Source: Linepithema humile (lineage: Eukaryota > Arthropoda > Insecta > Hymenoptera > Formicidae). Taken from it: a stretch of 64,000 nucleotides of DNA. The position numbers and the translations under genes are program-made. The notes under the pieces were generated by a model. That model was given only the letters and a program-made list of their open reading frames with translations, searched no databases and had not been told where the DNA came from. Below are positions 62,601-64,000 of this stretch, piece after piece (position 1 is the stretch's first letter; the number at the start of each line of letters is the position of its first letter). The DNA is taken from the NCBI RefSeq assembly GCF_040581485.1, contig NC_090129.1, positions 22,450,764-22,514,763 of the forward strand. Reading direction: 5' to 3'.

Positions 62601-64000
62601 GGTCCGTACTTTATCAGAATTTTGATCTGAAGAATAATCGTAGAGATATTTTCAAATCGAACACTTGAGGAGCATTGAAATGAATACAACATCAGCTTAA
62701 TATGAACGATAAATCGTTAAGCTTTCCATTGACGTCGCGCTATTTCGCAAAAATGAATAGACCATTCGAGCGGCTTTGCCGCGCGGATAAATTTGCATGC
62801 AGTCGCGATCAGTGGGCAAAAGGCGAAGTCGGCCGCAGCATTCGCGAGAATGTGACGGCGGCGCGGCGCGGACGGGCGTAATTTGAATTTTATGCACGTA
62901 ATCGCGGTGGCTCGGGAGTCCGCGTGTACATACATACACACGCACCGTGTGTCCCCGCCCTTTCATCTGCCCACGTCAATGTGAGACGACGTTAACGCGT
63001 TAACTCGCCGCGCGCCGTCAACGGCTCGTGGCGAGAGGCATCTTGATTGCAACAGGCGAGCGATGCCGCGATTCACGCTCCGGCCGATCCTTGGCGCCTC
63101 TTTGACACCGTCTCTGCCCCCCCCCCCCCCCGCCGTCGTGGATGCGACACTTCCCGATGTTCTCTTTTACTCAGTTAAAGAATTAATCCCCACCGTGATT
63201 AATAATACCAATAATGTGACGAATTTTGCTTCTTAAATAAAACTCGATGCACTTTACGGATTAGATGGTTAATCTTAGCGTGTACAGTGTTTCATGTAAA
63301 TTACGAAATGATATTTTTTATCTCTTACAAGAGATAGTTTTTATAAGCAAATATAATTATTGAGAAGTAAATAAATAATTATGTATGTATGTAGGGCAAC
63401 GCGTGAGGCTTTTTTTTATCAGAGATTTTAGAAATCGATAAATAATATTGATGCAAATTGGAGCAATCGTATCGCGAGTAGACGTTTAGACGCAGCGGAT
63501 ACATGTACGGATTCTATACGCGGACTTGTCTCAAATCAGATCAAGAGCCGCGGCTTAGGCGCGCACATGTAAGCATGTTATTCGCACCATGCGGCTCCAA
63601 GTACACTGTTATAGATTTATAACTCGCGTCTGCTACGGTCGTACCAGTCAATCCGGTCTGTCCGTCAACATGAGTCATCGAGCATTATTCTTTTGCGAAT
63701 CGACGACATTCGGTTTTCACTCGGATACCAGACTCATCATCATTCGCAACTTCTTCGAATCCGGCCTAGCGATTCATCAACGCCGTTTCGTTTCGCAGGA
63801 TATTTTTTGCGGTTTGCCATTTAACCGGCTTCGAATCCCCATTCGTTTCCTCCGGGTCTCTTATTGCACTTTATTGAATTTCGAAATTTCCATGACTCGC
63901 ATCGCGAATCGGATACCTTTCTTAAATCCACCACCTACAACTCCCCATCGGTTGCAACCACGCCTACGCCGATCGTTACAAGTTACAACGCGCAAGGTCG
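59616..64000. other. Intron of myosin-XVIII gene (no exon seen)
   Basis: The last supported exon ends at a GTAAG donor at 59616, and no further exon with myosin-like coding could be identified to the end of the window. The interval holds a TGACGTCA plus TATA-box pair (62374-62400) and a poly-C run (63119-63131). All open frames are short and unlike known proteins. Confidence 0.5.
62374..62400 (+). promoter_or_regulatory. CRE plus TATA motif, possible internal promoter
   Basis: TGACGTCA, a palindromic cAMP-response-type element, is followed within about 10 bases by TATAAATA. Both lie inside the large myosin-XVIII intron. This arrangement could drive a shorter isoform lacking the N-terminal PDZ region, as is known for vertebrate MYO18A isoforms. 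There is no direct evidence of transcription. Confidence 0.2.

Overview
The window looks like nuclear DNA of an insect, most likely a hymenopteran and perhaps an ant. The evidence is multi-exon genes with short AT-rich GT-AG introns, insect-type fatty acid synthase (FASN), sulfotransferase and myosin-XVIII proteins, and many short non-autonomous DNA transposons. There are no bacterial operons, CRISPR arrays or recognisable tRNA/rRNA genes. All gene models are my own, built from splice signals, phase continuity and family resemblance; no transcripts were available.

Positions 1 to about 32,395 are a tandem array built around FASN. Two complete genes lie head to tail on the + strand (5438-15527 and 19973-29575). 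Each has 19 coding exons of identical length and phase, encoding 2,395 aa, and every catalytic motif is present in both. The 3' flank occurs three times (from 1, 15673 and 29721), and the first of these starts inside what should be the 3' UTR of another FASN copy. At least three copies are therefore implied, the first ending about 146 bp before the window. The two units differ by transposon insertions, by a ~1.57-kb segment present only in unit 1, and by a cluster of replacements at the ketosynthase active site. The array ends sharply near 32395.

From 32.9 to 39.3 kb two genes converge. One is a + strand single-pass membrane protein resembling the KIAA1549/UPF0606 (DUF3827) family, whose 5' exons are not visible. 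The other is a - strand mitochondrial HemK-type release-factor glutamine methyltransferase (353 aa). Their predicted poly(A) signals overlap tail to tail. The stretch 39.3-42.4 kb has no supported gene and is packed with fold-back repeats. A cytosolic sulfotransferase gene (6 coding exons, 347 aa) spans 42.65-48.9 kb; three of its introns carry transposon-like elements, two of them with 8-bp target duplications. Just downstream, on the - strand, lies a decayed 3' fragment of the splicing factor gene Prp19.

From about 51.4 kb the base composition becomes GC-rich. The first four coding exons of a myosin-XVIII (MYO18A / Drosophila Mhcl type) gene, including its KE-rich N terminus and PDZ domain, occupy 54271-59615. 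The rest of that gene, including the motor, must lie beyond 64,000.

Metabolically, FASN makes the long-chain acyl precursors used for insect cuticular hydrocarbons and other lipids. The duplicated, intact and slightly diverged copies are the most biologically interesting part of the window. The other genes appear to be unrelated neighbours.
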